Source: Phyllobacterium bourgognense (GTDB taxonomy: Bacteria; Pseudomonadota; Alphaproteobacteria; Rhizobiales; Rhizobiaceae). From it: a stretch of DNA of 64,000 nt. Under the pieces are notes generated by a model. The model saw only the letters and a list, made by a program, of their open reading frames with translations, was not told where the DNA came from and ran no database searches. Location: contig NZ_QPJM01000007.1 in NCBI RefSeq assembly GCF_003337575.1, positions 164,270-228,269 of the forward strand, in the 5' to 3' direction. A program made the translations under genes and the position numbers. Shown in pieces: positions 1 to 9,331 of this stretch (its first letter is position 1; each line of letters starts with the position of its first letter).

Positions 1-565
1 CATTCTCGATCAGGAACGTATCGCTGTGCGGCACGCCCGCGGCCGGTTCGTCGAGCAACAGCACCTTCGGTCGAAGCGCCAGCGCCAGCGCAATTTCCAG
101 AAGGCGCTGTTGCCCATAGGCGATCTCGCTGACCGGAACCCGCCCGAGTGCCGTCAGATTGAGCGTCTCCAGAGTTTCATAGGTTTCACGCATCACGTCC
201 GGCATGGCCTGAAAGGAACCCGCCATTCGGCCGGACTTTCCTTGCCGCTGCAGGATCGCCAGCGCGACATGCTCTTCGGGGGTCATCTCCGCAAAAAGCC
301 GTGTCACCTGAAACGAGCGAACCAACCCGGCGCGCACGCGCCTCATCGGATTGAATCGCGAAATGTCTTCGCCGCCCATCAGGACCTGTCCGGAGTCCGG
401 ACGCAAATGGCCGGTTACCAGATTGACGAAGGTGGTTTTCCCGGCGCCGTTCGGGCCGATCAGCGCCACGCGGTCACCCTTGCCCAGCGACAGCGAGACA
501 TCGCGCGTAACGTTCAACCCGCCAAAGGCCTTCTGGAGATGATCTACCTCGAAGAGTGGACTCAT
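1..565 (-). CDS. ABC transporter ATP-binding protein, HAAT (LivG-like) family, partial
   Basis: The gene runs off the left edge; about 188 N-terminal residues are visible. It should be the cytoplasmic ATPase that energises the two permeases encoded just upstream. The translation shows a Walker A motif (GPNGAGKT, about residues 38-45), the Q-loop region (SFQVTRLF), a degenerate signature (IAYGQQRLLEIA) and a Walker B motif (VLLLDEPAAG). The LivG-type signature lacking a classic LSGGQ is normal for this family. The ATG at 565 overlaps the TGA of the permease gene (ATGA), indicating translational coupling. A second ATPase (LivF-like) would be expected further left, outside the window. The family is certain; the substrate is inferred from the adjacent pca genes. 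Confidence 0.93.
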   Translation of the reverse strand, partial: MSPLFEVDHLQKAFGGLNVTRDVSLSLGKGDRVALIGPNGAGKTTFVNLVTGHLRPDSGQVLMGGEDISRFNPMRRVRAGLVRSFQVTRLFAEMTPEEHVALAILQRQGKSGRMAGSFQAMPDVMRETYETLETLNLTALGRVPVSEIAYGQQRLLEIALALALRPKVLLLDEPAAGVPHSDTFLIEN

Positions 566-1560
566 TTGCCGCCCCGCCTGTATCGCTCAAGGAGGGTCGC
601 GGCCGTCCCATAAAGCCCCTTGGGCGCAAACAACACCACGGCAATCAGCAGTGCGCCGACGATCGTCAGCCAATGGAACGGGTTGGCGGCAGAGACCAGA
701 TCTTCGATCCAGACAAAAGCTATCGTGCCGATCAGTGCTCCGTAAAGCGAGCCCACGCCACCGAGAACCAGCATGACGAGCGCTTCGGCGGAATTGGTGA
801 AGCTCAGGCTGTCGAGGCCGACGACCTGTGTCGATACCGCATTGAAGGCGCCGCCGACACCCGCGACCAACCCCGAGATCACATACATCTTGATCAGGGT
901 GAGCTTGACCGAGGCGCCCATTGCACTGACCCGAACAGGATCCTGCCGGATACCCCGACAAAGCATGCCGAAGGGTGACCGGACCAGAATGCGCAGGAGT
1001 ATGAATACAAGGAGGAGCAGGACGATACCAAAGACGTAGGCGGTGCGGCCCCAGAGATCGAACTCGAAGACTCCGAGGACGGGATCGGGCGAGATGCCGG
1101 AGAGGCCATCGCTGCCCCCGGTGTATTCCGATGCCTTGTTGGCCGCCTCGTGGAACAAATGGATGATGGCGATGGACAGCACAAGCTGGGCGAGGCCGTG
1201 TCCGCGCAGGATGACGATGCCCGAAATCAGCCCCGCCAAAGCCCCGCCAACTGCGCCGATGGCGATCATGGTGATCGGTTCGGTGATCCCGAAATGTGCC
1301 GCCGCGATTCCGGCCGCATAGGCGCCGCTGCCGAAGAGTGCGGCATGACCGAGCGTCGCAACACCGCAATATCCGGTCACCAGATCGAGCGACAGGACCA
1401 GCAGCATGATCGCGATCATGCGCGTCAGCAGCGCCAGATTGTTGGGAAACAGGAAGTATCCGGCTATGGCCGCAACCAATATGACGGCGATGCCAATGAG
1501 GTCGCGCTGCCAGCCCCTGTTTTGGGCAGGCATTGCAGTAACAGATGCCTCTGCGCTCAT
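562..1560 (-). CDS. ABC transporter permease, HAAT (LivM-like) family
   Basis: Inner-membrane permease of 332 residues, a normal length for LivM-type subunits. It has about nine hydrophobic segments after a short polar N-terminus and the conserved cytoplasmic loop (GRTAYVFGI...RSPFGMLCRGIRQDPVRVSAMG) that contacts the ATPases. Start and stop overlap both neighbours by 4 bp (ATGA at 562-565 and at 1557-1560), so the permeases and ATPase form one tightly coupled operon. With LivH it should form the heterodimeric channel. In Sinorhizobium meliloti a transporter of this class (PcaMNVWX) imports protocatechuate. The location beside pcaB makes an aromatic-acid substrate plausible, but the sequence alone cannot show it. 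Confidence 0.93.
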   Translation of the reverse strand: MSAEASVTAMPAQNRGWQRDLIGIAVILVAAIAGYFLFPNNLALLTRMIAIMLLVLSLDLVTGYCGVATLGHAALFGSGAYAAGIAAAHFGITEPITMIAIGAVGGALAGLISGIVILRGHGLAQLVLSIAIIHLFHEAANKASEYTGGSDGLSGISPDPVLGVFEFDLWGRTAYVFGIVLLLLVFILLRILVRSPFGMLCRGIRQDPVRVSAMGASVKLTLIKMYVISGLVAGVGGAFNAVSTQVVGLDSLSFTNSAEALVMLVLGGVGSLYGALIGTIAFVWIEDLVSAANPFHWLTIVGALLIAVVLFAPKGLYGTAATLLERYRRGGK

Positions 1561-2420
1561 TTGGCTCTTCCCATCAGACCGCGTGGAAACACCCAGACGA
1601 TGGCGATCACCGCGAGATAGAAAAAGAACTCACCATATTCCGGCACGAGATAGCGTCCCGTCGTATCGACGGCCCCGAGCAGCAGGCAGGCGATCAGCGC
1701 GCCGGAAATGGAACCCGCACCGCCGACCGAAACGACGACAAGAAACGTCACCATGTAGCGCAGGGCATAATAGGGTTCGACCGGCAGCAGTTCCGCACCG
1801 ATCACCCCGCCAAAGGCTGCAAGACCAACGGCAAGCGCGAAACTTGCCGCATAGACGATTTTGGTGCGAACGCCGAGCGCCGCCGCCATCGCCGTATTGT
1901 CCACCGAGGCGCGCAGTTTGACACCGAAGGACGTGCGCTCGATCAGATACCAAAGCCCCAACGCAACAACCACACCGCAGCCGATGGCAAAGAGCTTGTG
2001 AGCCGCGATGGTACGGAAACCGATATCGACGGGACCTTGCAGTCCGGCGGGGAGGGGGATCGTCTTCAGCGTCGGACCGAACACGTAATTGGCAAGGCCG
2101 ATAATGCAAAAGGTGATGCCGATGGTCATCAGCACCTGCGTCAGCTCCGGTGCGCCATAAATCCGCCGGTAGAGAAAACGTTCCAGCGGAACGGCAATGA
2201 TGATCGTGCCAAGCACGGCAATCACGATCGCCAGGCCATAGCCAAGCCCGAGATCGCGCGCCGCATAGGAAGCGATATAGCCGCCGATCATGGCGAATGC
2301 GCCGTGGGCGAGGTTGATCACCCGCATCAGGCCCATCGTCACCGACAGGCCAATCGAGATGACGAACAGGATCATCCCGTAGGCCAGGGCATCGACGCCA
2401 ATGCTGAAGAACGTCTGCAT
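1557..2420 (-). CDS. ABC transporter permease, HAAT (LivH-like) family
   Basis: Integral membrane protein of 287 residues with the typical LivH opening (MQTFFSIGVDALAYGMILFVISIGLSV) and the conserved stretch MRVINLAHGAFAMIGGYIA. Later motifs such as GLWYLIERTSFGVKLRASVDNTAMAAALGV correspond to the ATPase-coupling loop. It pairs with the LivM-like permease whose start overlaps its stop. The binding-protein gene ends 21 bp upstream, so all four visible genes are probably co-transcribed. It may equally be a branched-chain amino-acid permease; only the pca neighbourhood argues for aromatic acids. Confidence 0.93.
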   Translation of the reverse strand: MQTFFSIGVDALAYGMILFVISIGLSVTMGLMRVINLAHGAFAMIGGYIASYAARDLGLGYGLAIVIAVLGTIIIAVPLERFLYRRIYGAPELTQVLMTIGITFCIIGLANYVFGPTLKTIPLPAGLQGPVDIGFRTIAAHKLFAIGCGVVVALGLWYLIERTSFGVKLRASVDNTAMAAALGVRTKIVYAASFALAVGLAAFGGVIGAELLPVEPYYALRYMVTFLVVVSVGGAGSISGALIACLLLGAVDTTGRYLVPEYGEFFFYLAVIAIVWVFPRGLMGRAK

Positions 2421-2441
2421 CAGATCATTCCGGTTTTGGGA

Positions 2442-3614
2442 CTACTTTGCAGCAGCCAATCCCGGATCCGGCTGCTTCTCAAACGTCTTGATTTCCTTGT
2501 TGAAGTAGACGCCGTCAGCACCCTTCGAAACTTCACGCAGATAAATGTTCTGGGTTATGTGGCGCGTGTCGGGATCGATGGAGACCGGACCGCGCGGGCT
2601 TTCCCAGGTGAGGCCTTTGACCGCATCGACTGCCTTCTGCGCATCCTGCTTGCCGCCGGTCGCTTCGATCATCTTGCTGATGACATACATGCCATCATAG
2701 GCGCTGACGGCCGGGAACGATAACTCGGCCGGGTTGCCGATCGCCTTCTGGGCGGCGGCGACAAATGCCTTGTTTTCGGGTGAATTGTGCGCCAGCGAAT
2801 AATGGAACGTCGTCAGGATGCCGAGGCCCGCATCGCCAATCGCCGGCAGATCCGACTCCTGTGTCAGGTCGCCCGGCGCGAGAAACTGGATGCCCGCCTG
2901 CTTCAGGCCGTTCTCGTTATAGGCCTTGACGAACCCGAGCGTGGTTGGACCCGACGGCAGGAAGGCAAAAACCGCCTGTGCCCCGGAGTTGCGCACCCGC
3001 TGCATCACCGGGCTGAAATCATTGGTCGACAGCGGCATGCGGATCGATTCGACAACCTTGCCGCCTTCTTTCTCGAAGGTCGTCTTGAACGCGTTCTCCG
3101 CATCGACACCCGGGCCGTAATCGCTGACGACTGTAATTGCCTTCTCCACACCGCGTTCGCGCGCGATCTTCGCCATCGGCGCAGAGGTCTGCCATGTGGT
3201 GAATGAAGTGCGGACAACCAGCGGGCTCTTGGTGACGATGGCCGACGTCGCCGCGTTCATGATGACCATCGGCACATTCGCCTGCTTGAGCAGCGGCGTG
3301 ACCGCCATGGCGTCCGGGGTGAAATAAAAGCCGGCGAGATATTGCACGCCTTCCTTGACCACCAGTTCCTGCGCCAACGCTTTGGACTGGGCCGGGTCGG
3401 CTTGCGGCACATCCCGGTAGAGGATTTCAATCGTGTTCTCGCCGATCTTGTCACCATGGGTTGCAATGTAGGCGTCGATGCCCGCCTTGAAATTTTTGCC
3501 CTGAATTGCGAATGGTCCCGAGAAGGGACCGACAACGCCGATCTTGATGACTTCGGCATAGGCACCTGCACTCATCAGAATTGATGCGGCGACGGCCAGA
3601 ATGAGCTTTTTCAT
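2442..3614 (-). CDS. ABC transporter periplasmic substrate-binding protein (Peripla_BP_6/HAAT type)
   Basis: Periplasmic receptor of 390 residues. The chosen ATG at 3614 follows a strong ribosome-binding site (GAGGAACC) and gives a classical Sec signal peptide (MKKLILAVAASILMSAGAYA, cleavage after AYA). An upstream in-frame extension to 3701 would destroy the signal. The mature part begins with the type-1 periplasmic-binding fold opening EVIKIGVVGPFSGPFAIQGK and contains VVSDYGPGVDAENAFK and the SFPAVSAYDGMYVI region typical of Leu/Ile/Val-type receptors. It is first in the operon with the permeases and ATPase. Its position directly downstream of pcaB suggests protocatechuate or a related acid as ligand (PcaM-like), but I found no PcaQ box in front of it, so the substrate remains an inference. 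Confidence 0.92.
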   Translation of the reverse strand: MKKLILAVAASILMSAGAYAEVIKIGVVGPFSGPFAIQGKNFKAGIDAYIATHGDKIGENTIEILYRDVPQADPAQSKALAQELVVKEGVQYLAGFYFTPDAMAVTPLLKQANVPMVIMNAATSAIVTKSPLVVRTSFTTWQTSAPMAKIARERGVEKAITVVSDYGPGVDAENAFKTTFEKEGGKVVESIRMPLSTNDFSPVMQRVRNSGAQAVFAFLPSGPTTLGFVKAYNENGLKQAGIQFLAPGDLTQESDLPAIGDAGLGILTTFHYSLAHNSPENKAFVAAAQKAIGNPAELSFPAVSAYDGMYVISKMIEATGGKQDAQKAVDAVKGLTWESPRGPVSIDPDTRHITQNIYLREVSKGADGVYFNKEIKTFEKQPDPGLAAAK

Positions 3615-3797
3615 GGTTCCTCCCTCAATCGAAAACTGCTTTTTCAGAACATTGCACACGCCCCGCGGTTTCCGAAGCAGGAATGAAACGAAAAGATGCA
3701 ATTCTCACACAAGACCGAGCGATTCCTATGTAAGAAATGTCGATTCTGGCGCAAGATTTTCCACTCTCAATTGCATTTTAGTTGCGTGTGGTTGAAA
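3615..3797. promoter_or_regulatory. Intergenic region upstream of the ABC transporter operon
   Basis: This 183-bp gap separates pcaB (ends at 3798, reading leftward) from the binding-protein gene. It should hold the transporter promoter. I looked for the PcaQ-type pattern ATAACC-N4-GGTTAA on both strands and found no convincing match. An 8-bp inverted pair (ATGCAATT at 3696-3703, AATTGCAT at 3769-3776) is present but too widely spaced to call an operator. Confidence 0.4.
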
Positions 3798-4853
3798 TCA
3801 CGCCTTGCCAAGGCTCTCAATCGAACCAAGCAACTTGCTGGCCGAGCGCAGCGCGGTCGTTGTCGTTGCAACCATGGAGGGCAATATCATCCACTCCAAA
3901 GTCCATGCGGCACCCGAACGTTCCTGCTCGTGGATCAAGGCGTGGTGCATGCCGGAAACCTGCGTGGCATTGTAGCGGGCGAGCGCAACCAGAAGTTCAG
4001 CAAGGACCGGATTTCGCTTGTGCGGCATCGCCGACGACTTGCCGCCCCCGCTCAATTTGAGCTCGGTCGAGCCTTGAGCCAGTAGTGCAATATCCTGGCC
4101 AATTTTGCCAAGCGAACCGGAAATCAGCGATAAAAAGTCAGCAAACTCAACGAGAATGTCGCGCTGACTGTGCCATTGCGGCGTATCGTGAAGGCCAAGC
4201 ACCGCCGCCATTCGATTGCGAACCGCTGGTCCTTTATCCCCCAGTTTCTCCAGCGTTCCTGCCGCGCCGCCGAACTGGATCACCGGGAAATCGAGCTTCA
4301 ATATGTCCAAGCGCTTGCGATGACGCAGCAGCGGCGCACGCCAGGATTCGATACGGTCCCTGACTGTTATCGCAATGGCAGCCTGCATACGGGTATACCC
4401 CATCAAGCCATTGTTCCCAAACGTCTTTTCAAGTTGATCCAGATCGGCGATGATATCGGACAATCCGGTTTCGAGGCGTGTCATTACCGGCTTCAGCCGG
4501 ATCATCAGGCCCGTGTCGATGACGTCCTGGCTGGTCGCCCCGAGATGCAGGGACGCGCGGTGCTCTAACGGAATAGTCTCGCGTAATTGCCGGATAAGTT
4601 CCGGGATGACGACACCGTCCAATGCGACCGCCGATTTGAGCGCGGCTATATCGGGCGAGAAAGCCCGGCACGCCTTTTCGATCGCCTCGGCGGCCGCGTT
4701 TTCTATAATATTTTCAGCAGCTTGCGCCTTGGCGAGAGCGATTTCGAACTGAAGCATTGCCGCAATATCGCTCTCCGCCGAGAACCATTGCGCTGCCTCT
4801 TCGTCGCCGATCAAACCGGACAGAAATGGATGATCGAAAGGAGAAATACTCAT
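3798..4853 (-). CDS. pcaB: 3-carboxy-cis,cis-muconate cycloisomerase PcaB
   Basis: Converts 3-carboxy-cis,cis-muconate to 4-carboxymuconolactone, the second step after protocatechuate ring cleavage. The 351-residue protein belongs to the fumarase/aspartase superfamily. It has the LHLGATSQDVIDTGL region (about residues 102-116) and the superfamily signature with KSSAMPHKRNPV in the mobile loop carrying the catalytic Ser. Its length matches rhizobial PcaB proteins; gamma-proteobacterial versions are longer at the C-terminus. It is the last gene of pcaDCHGB, starting 3 bp after the pcaG stop, and should be induced with the operon through PcaQ. Identification is firm because the whole operon order is conserved. 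Confidence 0.95.
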   Translation of the reverse strand: MSISPFDHPFLSGLIGDEEAAQWFSAESDIAAMLQFEIALAKAQAAENIIENAAAEAIEKACRAFSPDIAALKSAVALDGVVIPELIRQLRETIPLEHRASLHLGATSQDVIDTGLMIRLKPVMTRLETGLSDIIADLDQLEKTFGNNGLMGYTRMQAAIAITVRDRIESWRAPLLRHRKRLDILKLDFPVIQFGGAAGTLEKLGDKGPAVRNRMAAVLGLHDTPQWHSQRDILVEFADFLSLISGSLGKIGQDIALLAQGSTELKLSGGGKSSAMPHKRNPVLAELLVALARYNATQVSGMHHALIHEQERSGAAWTLEWMILPSMVATTTTALRSASKLLGSIESLGKA

Positions 4854-4856
4854 GGC

Positions 4857-5470
4857 CTATACATCGAAAAAGATGGTTTCCTTGTCGCCTTGCAGATAGA
4901 TATCAAAGACATAGCTCGATCCATCGCGTTTCGCGATCAGCGTCGGGACGCGATTGCGATGCTCGATACGTTGCAGGATCGGGTCCTTGTCATTCGCCTC
5001 TTTCTCGTCGTCGAAATAGATCCGCGTCTGCAACCCTATGTTGATCCCCCGCGCCACGATCCAGACCGTGACATGCGGCGCCATCATACGCCCGTCCTTG
5101 AAGGGAACCTGTCCCGGCTTCACGGTTTCGAAGCGATATTCGGCCGTTTCCATGTCCGTCGGACAGCGTCCCCACCCGGTAAAATTGGGATCGGCGCTCC
5201 CGCGCAACTCGGATGGACTGTTGTAAAGCCCCTTGCTGTCGGCCTGCCATATCTCAAGCAAGGCGTCACGCAATGGCGTTCCGGTGCCGTCGAAAACCCG
5301 ACCTCGCAGGCTAATTCGCTCGCCCAGTGTCTTGTCATTGACCATGGAGATGCCAAGATCGTTCTCGTAAACGCCTGTAATCTCAGCAAAATTCGGCGTG
5401 CAGCCGATGTGGACGTAAGGTCCGGCCGTCTGTGATGGCGTTTCCTTGAGGTAGCCCAATTGTTGCACCA

Positions 5471-5471
<1 letters not shown>
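4857..5471 (-). CDS. pcaG: protocatechuate 3,4-dioxygenase alpha subunit PcaG
   Basis: Alpha chain (204 residues) of the intradiol ring-cleaving dioxygenase. It forms the heterodimer with PcaH and shapes the active site but does not bind iron. The sequence shows the intradiol dioxygenase core (SLRGRVFDGTGTPLRDALLEIWQAD...GLY) and the DPNFTGWGRCPTD motif followed by FETVKPG. The ligand positions occupied by Tyr and His in PcaH are replaced here (for example PHVTVWI in place of the PcaH H-x-H), as expected for the alpha chain. Its start overlaps the pcaH stop (shared base 5471), favouring equal synthesis of both subunits. Confidence 0.96.
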
Positions 5472-6628
<1,157 letters not shown>

Positions 6629-6632
<4 letters not shown>

Positions 6633-7435
6633 GCTTTCTCTCCAAGTTGGAACTCGTCGATGAATGCTCGTATCACCGCCGTCAGCGCTTCCGGTTGCTC
6701 CACGCATGGGATATGTCCGGCATCCTTGATCACCTCGTAACGTGAACGGGGAATGAGCTTCGCCAGCGAAAGCACAACTTCCGGTGGCGTCGACCCATCC
6801 TGATCCCCGACGACGCAAATAGTCGGGACCGTGATGCGCGAGGCTTCGGTTGTAAAATCGGCATCGCGCAACGCAGCACACGTCCCGATATACCCTCCGA
6901 TGGCCTGGCGGGTCAGCATATTGCGATACCCGGCAAGTTCGTCGCGACGCTGCTTGTGGAAGGGAGGAGTGAACCATTTTTCGAGCACACCATCCGCAAT
7001 CGCTTCAATGCCCCCTTGCTCAAGCGCCACGATGCGTGCAGTCCACATCTCCGCCGAGCCGATCTTATGGGCAGTATCGCAAAGGATAAGTGCACGCACC
7101 AGATCCGGCCGCGCCGCATAGAGCCCTTGTGCCACCAGCCCGCCAACCGACAGGCCACAGATAATCGCGTTCCTGACCTCGAGATAATCAAGGAGGCCTG
7201 CAATGTCAGCGGTGTGATCATTAATGGAATACGGTGTCGTACCAATATCCGAGAGACCATGTCCGCGCATGTCATATGTCACGATGGCGACATCGCCGAC
7301 GAGCCGCAGAATGACATCGCGCCAGATACGGAAGTCGGTCCCGAGCGAATTGGCAAAGACCAGCACAGGCTTGCCTTCCGGCGCGCCGATTAATTGGTAG
7401 TGCAGAGCTACACCGTTGATCGAAACGAATTGCAC
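6629..7435 (-). CDS. pcaD: 3-oxoadipate enol-lactonase PcaD
   Basis: Alpha/beta-hydrolase (268 residues) that hydrolyses 3-oxoadipate enol-lactone to 3-oxoadipate. The nucleophile elbow GLSVGG is in CGLSVGGLVAQGLYA, the acid is in VVGDQDGSTPPE and the catalytic His is in DAGHIPCVEQPE. I start it at the GTG at 7435 (VQFVSINGVALHYQ...), because GGGAGG lies 6 bases upstream and rhizobial PcaD proteins begin this way. The longer frame to 7474 would run into a PcaQ-like box. It is first in pcaDCHGB and divergent from pcaQ, so PcaQ bound in the shared region should activate it when an intermediate such as beta-carboxy-muconate accumulates. Confidence 0.93.
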
Positions 7436-7466
7436 AGAAGCCTCCCATTCAATAAACCACGTTGGA

Positions 7467-7482
7467 TTATCCAACTGGTTAG
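7467..7482 (-). promoter_or_regulatory. Candidate PcaQ box A
   Basis: Read on the minus strand this is CTAACC-AGTT-GGATAA. It matches the Sinorhizobium PcaQ motif ATAACC-N4-GGTTAA, as I recall it, at 10 of 12 defined positions. It lies 32-47 bp before the pcaD start codon. The centre-to-centre distance to box B is 42 bp, four helical turns. Confidence 0.6.
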
Positions 7483-7508
7483 GTAAAATGATATTTTATC
7501 GCATTCTC

Positions 7509-7524
7509 TTAACTGATGGGTTAT
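7509..7524 (-). promoter_or_regulatory. Candidate PcaQ box B
   Basis: On the minus strand the site reads ATAACC-CATC-AGTTAA, 11 of 12 positions of the PcaQ motif ATAACC-N4-GGTTAA. It ends 8 bp before the pcaQ start codon and lies 74-89 bp before the pcaD start. From there PcaQ could both activate pcaDCHGB and repress its own gene, as described for S. meliloti. Confidence 0.75.
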
Positions 7525-7532
7525 GAAATGCC

Positions 7533-8456
7533 ATGATCGACAGCCGCATCAAGTTTCGCCACCTGCAAACTTTTCTGGAAGTCGCACGTCAGAAGAGCGT
7601 GATGAAGGCGGCAGCTATTCTTCATATCAGTCAACCGGCTGTCACCAAAACAATCCGTGAAATGGAAAGCGAGCTAGGCGTTGCCGTATTCGAACGCGAC
7701 GGCCGCGGCATCAGGATCACGCGCTATGGCGAGGTGTTCCTGCGCCATGCCGGCGCTGCCATCACGGCATTGCGCCAAGGCATTGATTCCGTTTCCAACG
7801 AACGGTCGGGGGAGGGTGTCCACATCCGCATTGGCGCTTTACCGACCGTGTCCACCCGCGTGATGCCGCATGCCATCAGTTTGTTTCTGCAAGAGGAAAC
7901 ACAAAGCCGGATCAAGATTGTTACGGGCGAAAACGCGGTCCTGCTGGAGCAGCTTCGGCTTGGCGATCTCGATCTCGTTGTTGGCCGACTTGCAGCCCCT
8001 GAGAAAATGACGGGATTCTCCTTCGAACATCTCTATTCCGAGCAGGTGGTTTTCGCCGTCAGCGCCAGCCATCCGCTCTTGAATTCACAAGAGGATATTT
8101 TTTCGCTTCTCGCCGAATTTCCCGTTCTCATGCCAACCAAGGCATCTATTATCCGGCCCTTCGTCGACCGCTTTCTCATCGCCAATGGGGTGGCCACTCC
8201 GCCTATCCAGATCGAGACGGTATCCGACGCGTTTGGCCGCGCCTTTGTTCGCTCCAGTAACGCGGTCTGGATTATCTCATCGGGCGTCGTCGCCGATGAT
8301 GTTGACGATGGGAGTTTGGCGCTTTTACCGATAGACACAAGCGAAACGCGCGGACCGGTAGGTCTCACGATGCGTGCTGACATAACGCCGTCACTACCAC
8401 TGATGATCCTGATGCAGACTATCCGCGAGGCAGCAATAGAAGCATCAACTACCTAG
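7533..8456 (+). CDS. pcaQ: LysR-type transcriptional regulator PcaQ
   Basis: LysR-family activator of the protocatechuate operon, 307 residues. The N-terminal winged helix-turn-helix spans about residues 8-66 (FRHLQTFLEVARQKSVMKAAAILHISQPAVTKTIREMESELG). The effector-binding domain follows (IRIGALPTVSTRVMPHAI...). The start ATG at 7533 has no clear Shine-Dalgarno, which would suit weak, autoregulated expression, and box B nearly touches it. The gene is divergent from pcaDCHGB with two PcaQ-like boxes between, the arrangement known in S. meliloti and Agrobacterium. Its last four bases overlap the end of the convergent IclR gene. Known PcaQ proteins respond to beta-carboxy-cis,cis-muconate; the ligand here is by analogy. 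Confidence 0.93.
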   Translation: MIDSRIKFRHLQTFLEVARQKSVMKAAAILHISQPAVTKTIREMESELGVAVFERDGRGIRITRYGEVFLRHAGAAITALRQGIDSVSNERSGEGVHIRIGALPTVSTRVMPHAISLFLQEETQSRIKIVTGENAVLLEQLRLGDLDLVVGRLAAPEKMTGFSFEHLYSEQVVFAVSASHPLLNSQEDIFSLLAEFPVLMPTKASIIRPFVDRFLIANGVATPPIQIETVSDAFGRAFVRSSNAVWIISSGVVADDVDDGSLALLPIDTSETRGPVGLTMRADITPSLPLMILMQTIREAAIEASTT

Positions 8457-9208
8457 ACCAATAAGCCCGCAAGCGTATCGCGAGTTGATTGCATCACCGG
8501 TAGATAGGTTGTGACCATTTCATCAACAGTAACCCTCGGTGCCTGCGCACCGACGTTAAGGGCGGCAATGGTGGTACCCCGCATATTGCGCACCGGGATG
8601 GCAATCGAGCAGAGACCAATCTCCAATTCCTGATCGATGACGGCATATCCCTGCTCGCGTATCAGTTGCAGCTCCGCCATCAAGTCGGCAATCGTCGTTT
8701 TTGTATTCGGCGTATTCGCTTTGCGGTTGCTATTCTCCAGAACACGCTTCGCATCGCCCTCATTCATCGCGGCAAGCAAGACTCGCCCCATGGACGAGCA
8801 ATAGGCGGGCAGGCGGCTTCCGGGATTGAGATTGATCGACATTACCCGCTTATGCGAAGCCCGGGCGATATAGACGATCTCATTACCATCGAGGACGGAA
8901 GCCGATGCGCTTTCGCCGGTCTTTTCCGACAGTTGATCGAGAAAAGGTTGCAGCAGGCGGGGCAGGGGCGTGGATGTGAGATAGGAATGGCCGAGACGCA
9001 GTATTCGCGGCGACAGCGAGAAGAATTTGCCGTCATAGTCGGCATAGCCGAGTTGCGCCAAGGTCAAGAGACAGCGCCGGGCGGTTGCACGTTCGAGGCC
9101 GGTGATCCTCGAGATATCCGTGATTGAAAGACGCGGATTTGCCGCGTCGAATGCCTCGATTACCGAGAGGCCCTTGGCAAAACCGCTGATGAAGTCTGTG
9201 TCTCGCAT
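8453..9208 (-). CDS. pcaR: IclR-family regulator of pcaIJF (PcaR/PcaU-like)
   Basis: IclR-type regulator of 251 residues from the ATG at 9208. It has an N-terminal winged helix (FISGFAKGLSVIEAFDAANPRLSITDISRITGLERATARRCLLTLAQLGY) and a C-terminal effector-binding domain ending with the family motif (AIPVRNMRGTTIAALNVG). The opening GFAKGLSVIEAF is typical of PcaR/PcaU/CatR-like proteins of aromatic pathways. An in-frame GTG at 9262 would extend it, but that lies inside the inverted repeat that probably serves as its operator, so I prefer 9208 despite a weak ribosome-binding site. It is divergent from pcaIJF, which it should regulate in response to 3-oxoadipate or a similar intermediate. Confidence 0.88.
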   Translation of the reverse strand: MRDTDFISGFAKGLSVIEAFDAANPRLSITDISRITGLERATARRCLLTLAQLGYADYDGKFFSLSPRILRLGHSYLTSTPLPRLLQPFLDQLSEKTGESASASVLDGNEIVYIARASHKRVMSINLNPGSRLPAYCSSMGRVLLAAMNEGDAKRVLENSNRKANTPNTKTTIADLMAELQLIREQGYAVIDQELEIGLCSIAIPVRNMRGTTIAALNVGAQAPRVTVDEMVTTYLPVMQSTRDTLAGLLV

Positions 9209-9226
9209 GGGCAAAATATGGCACGT

Positions 9227-9265
9227 TTTGTGCGTTATACGAACAAAAATCATATAACGCACAAA
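9227..9265. promoter_or_regulatory. Inverted repeat, candidate PcaR operator
   Basis: A perfect 13-bp inverted repeat (TTTGTGCGTTATA at 9227-9239, TATAACGCACAAA at 9253-9265, spacer 13 bp) sits between the divergent IclR regulator and pcaIJF. Arm length and location fit an operator bound by two regulator dimers. It is the only strong dyad in this region. Confidence 0.75.
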
Positions 9266-9331
9266 TAAATTGACCTTTGAGCCAATGAAGCACTAATCAA
9301 AAGATGAGGAATTCGGGACAGGGAGAGAAAT

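Noticed and set aside
1545..2723. Plus-strand ORF of 392 codons across the permease genes
   Set aside because: It covers two overlapping transporter genes on the other strand and has a charged, low-complexity composition.
3696..3776. Inverted repeat ATGCAATT...AATTGCAT
   Set aside because: Arms of only 8 bp, 65 bp apart, in an AT-rich region; could be chance.
3615..3797. PcaQ box before the ABC transporter
   Set aside because: No sequence on either strand resembles both halves of ATAACC-N4-GGTTAA.
6633..6977. N-terminal extension of pcaC
   Set aside because: The extra 115 residues overlap pcaD in another frame and are absent from PcaC proteins; the ATGA overlap marks the real start.
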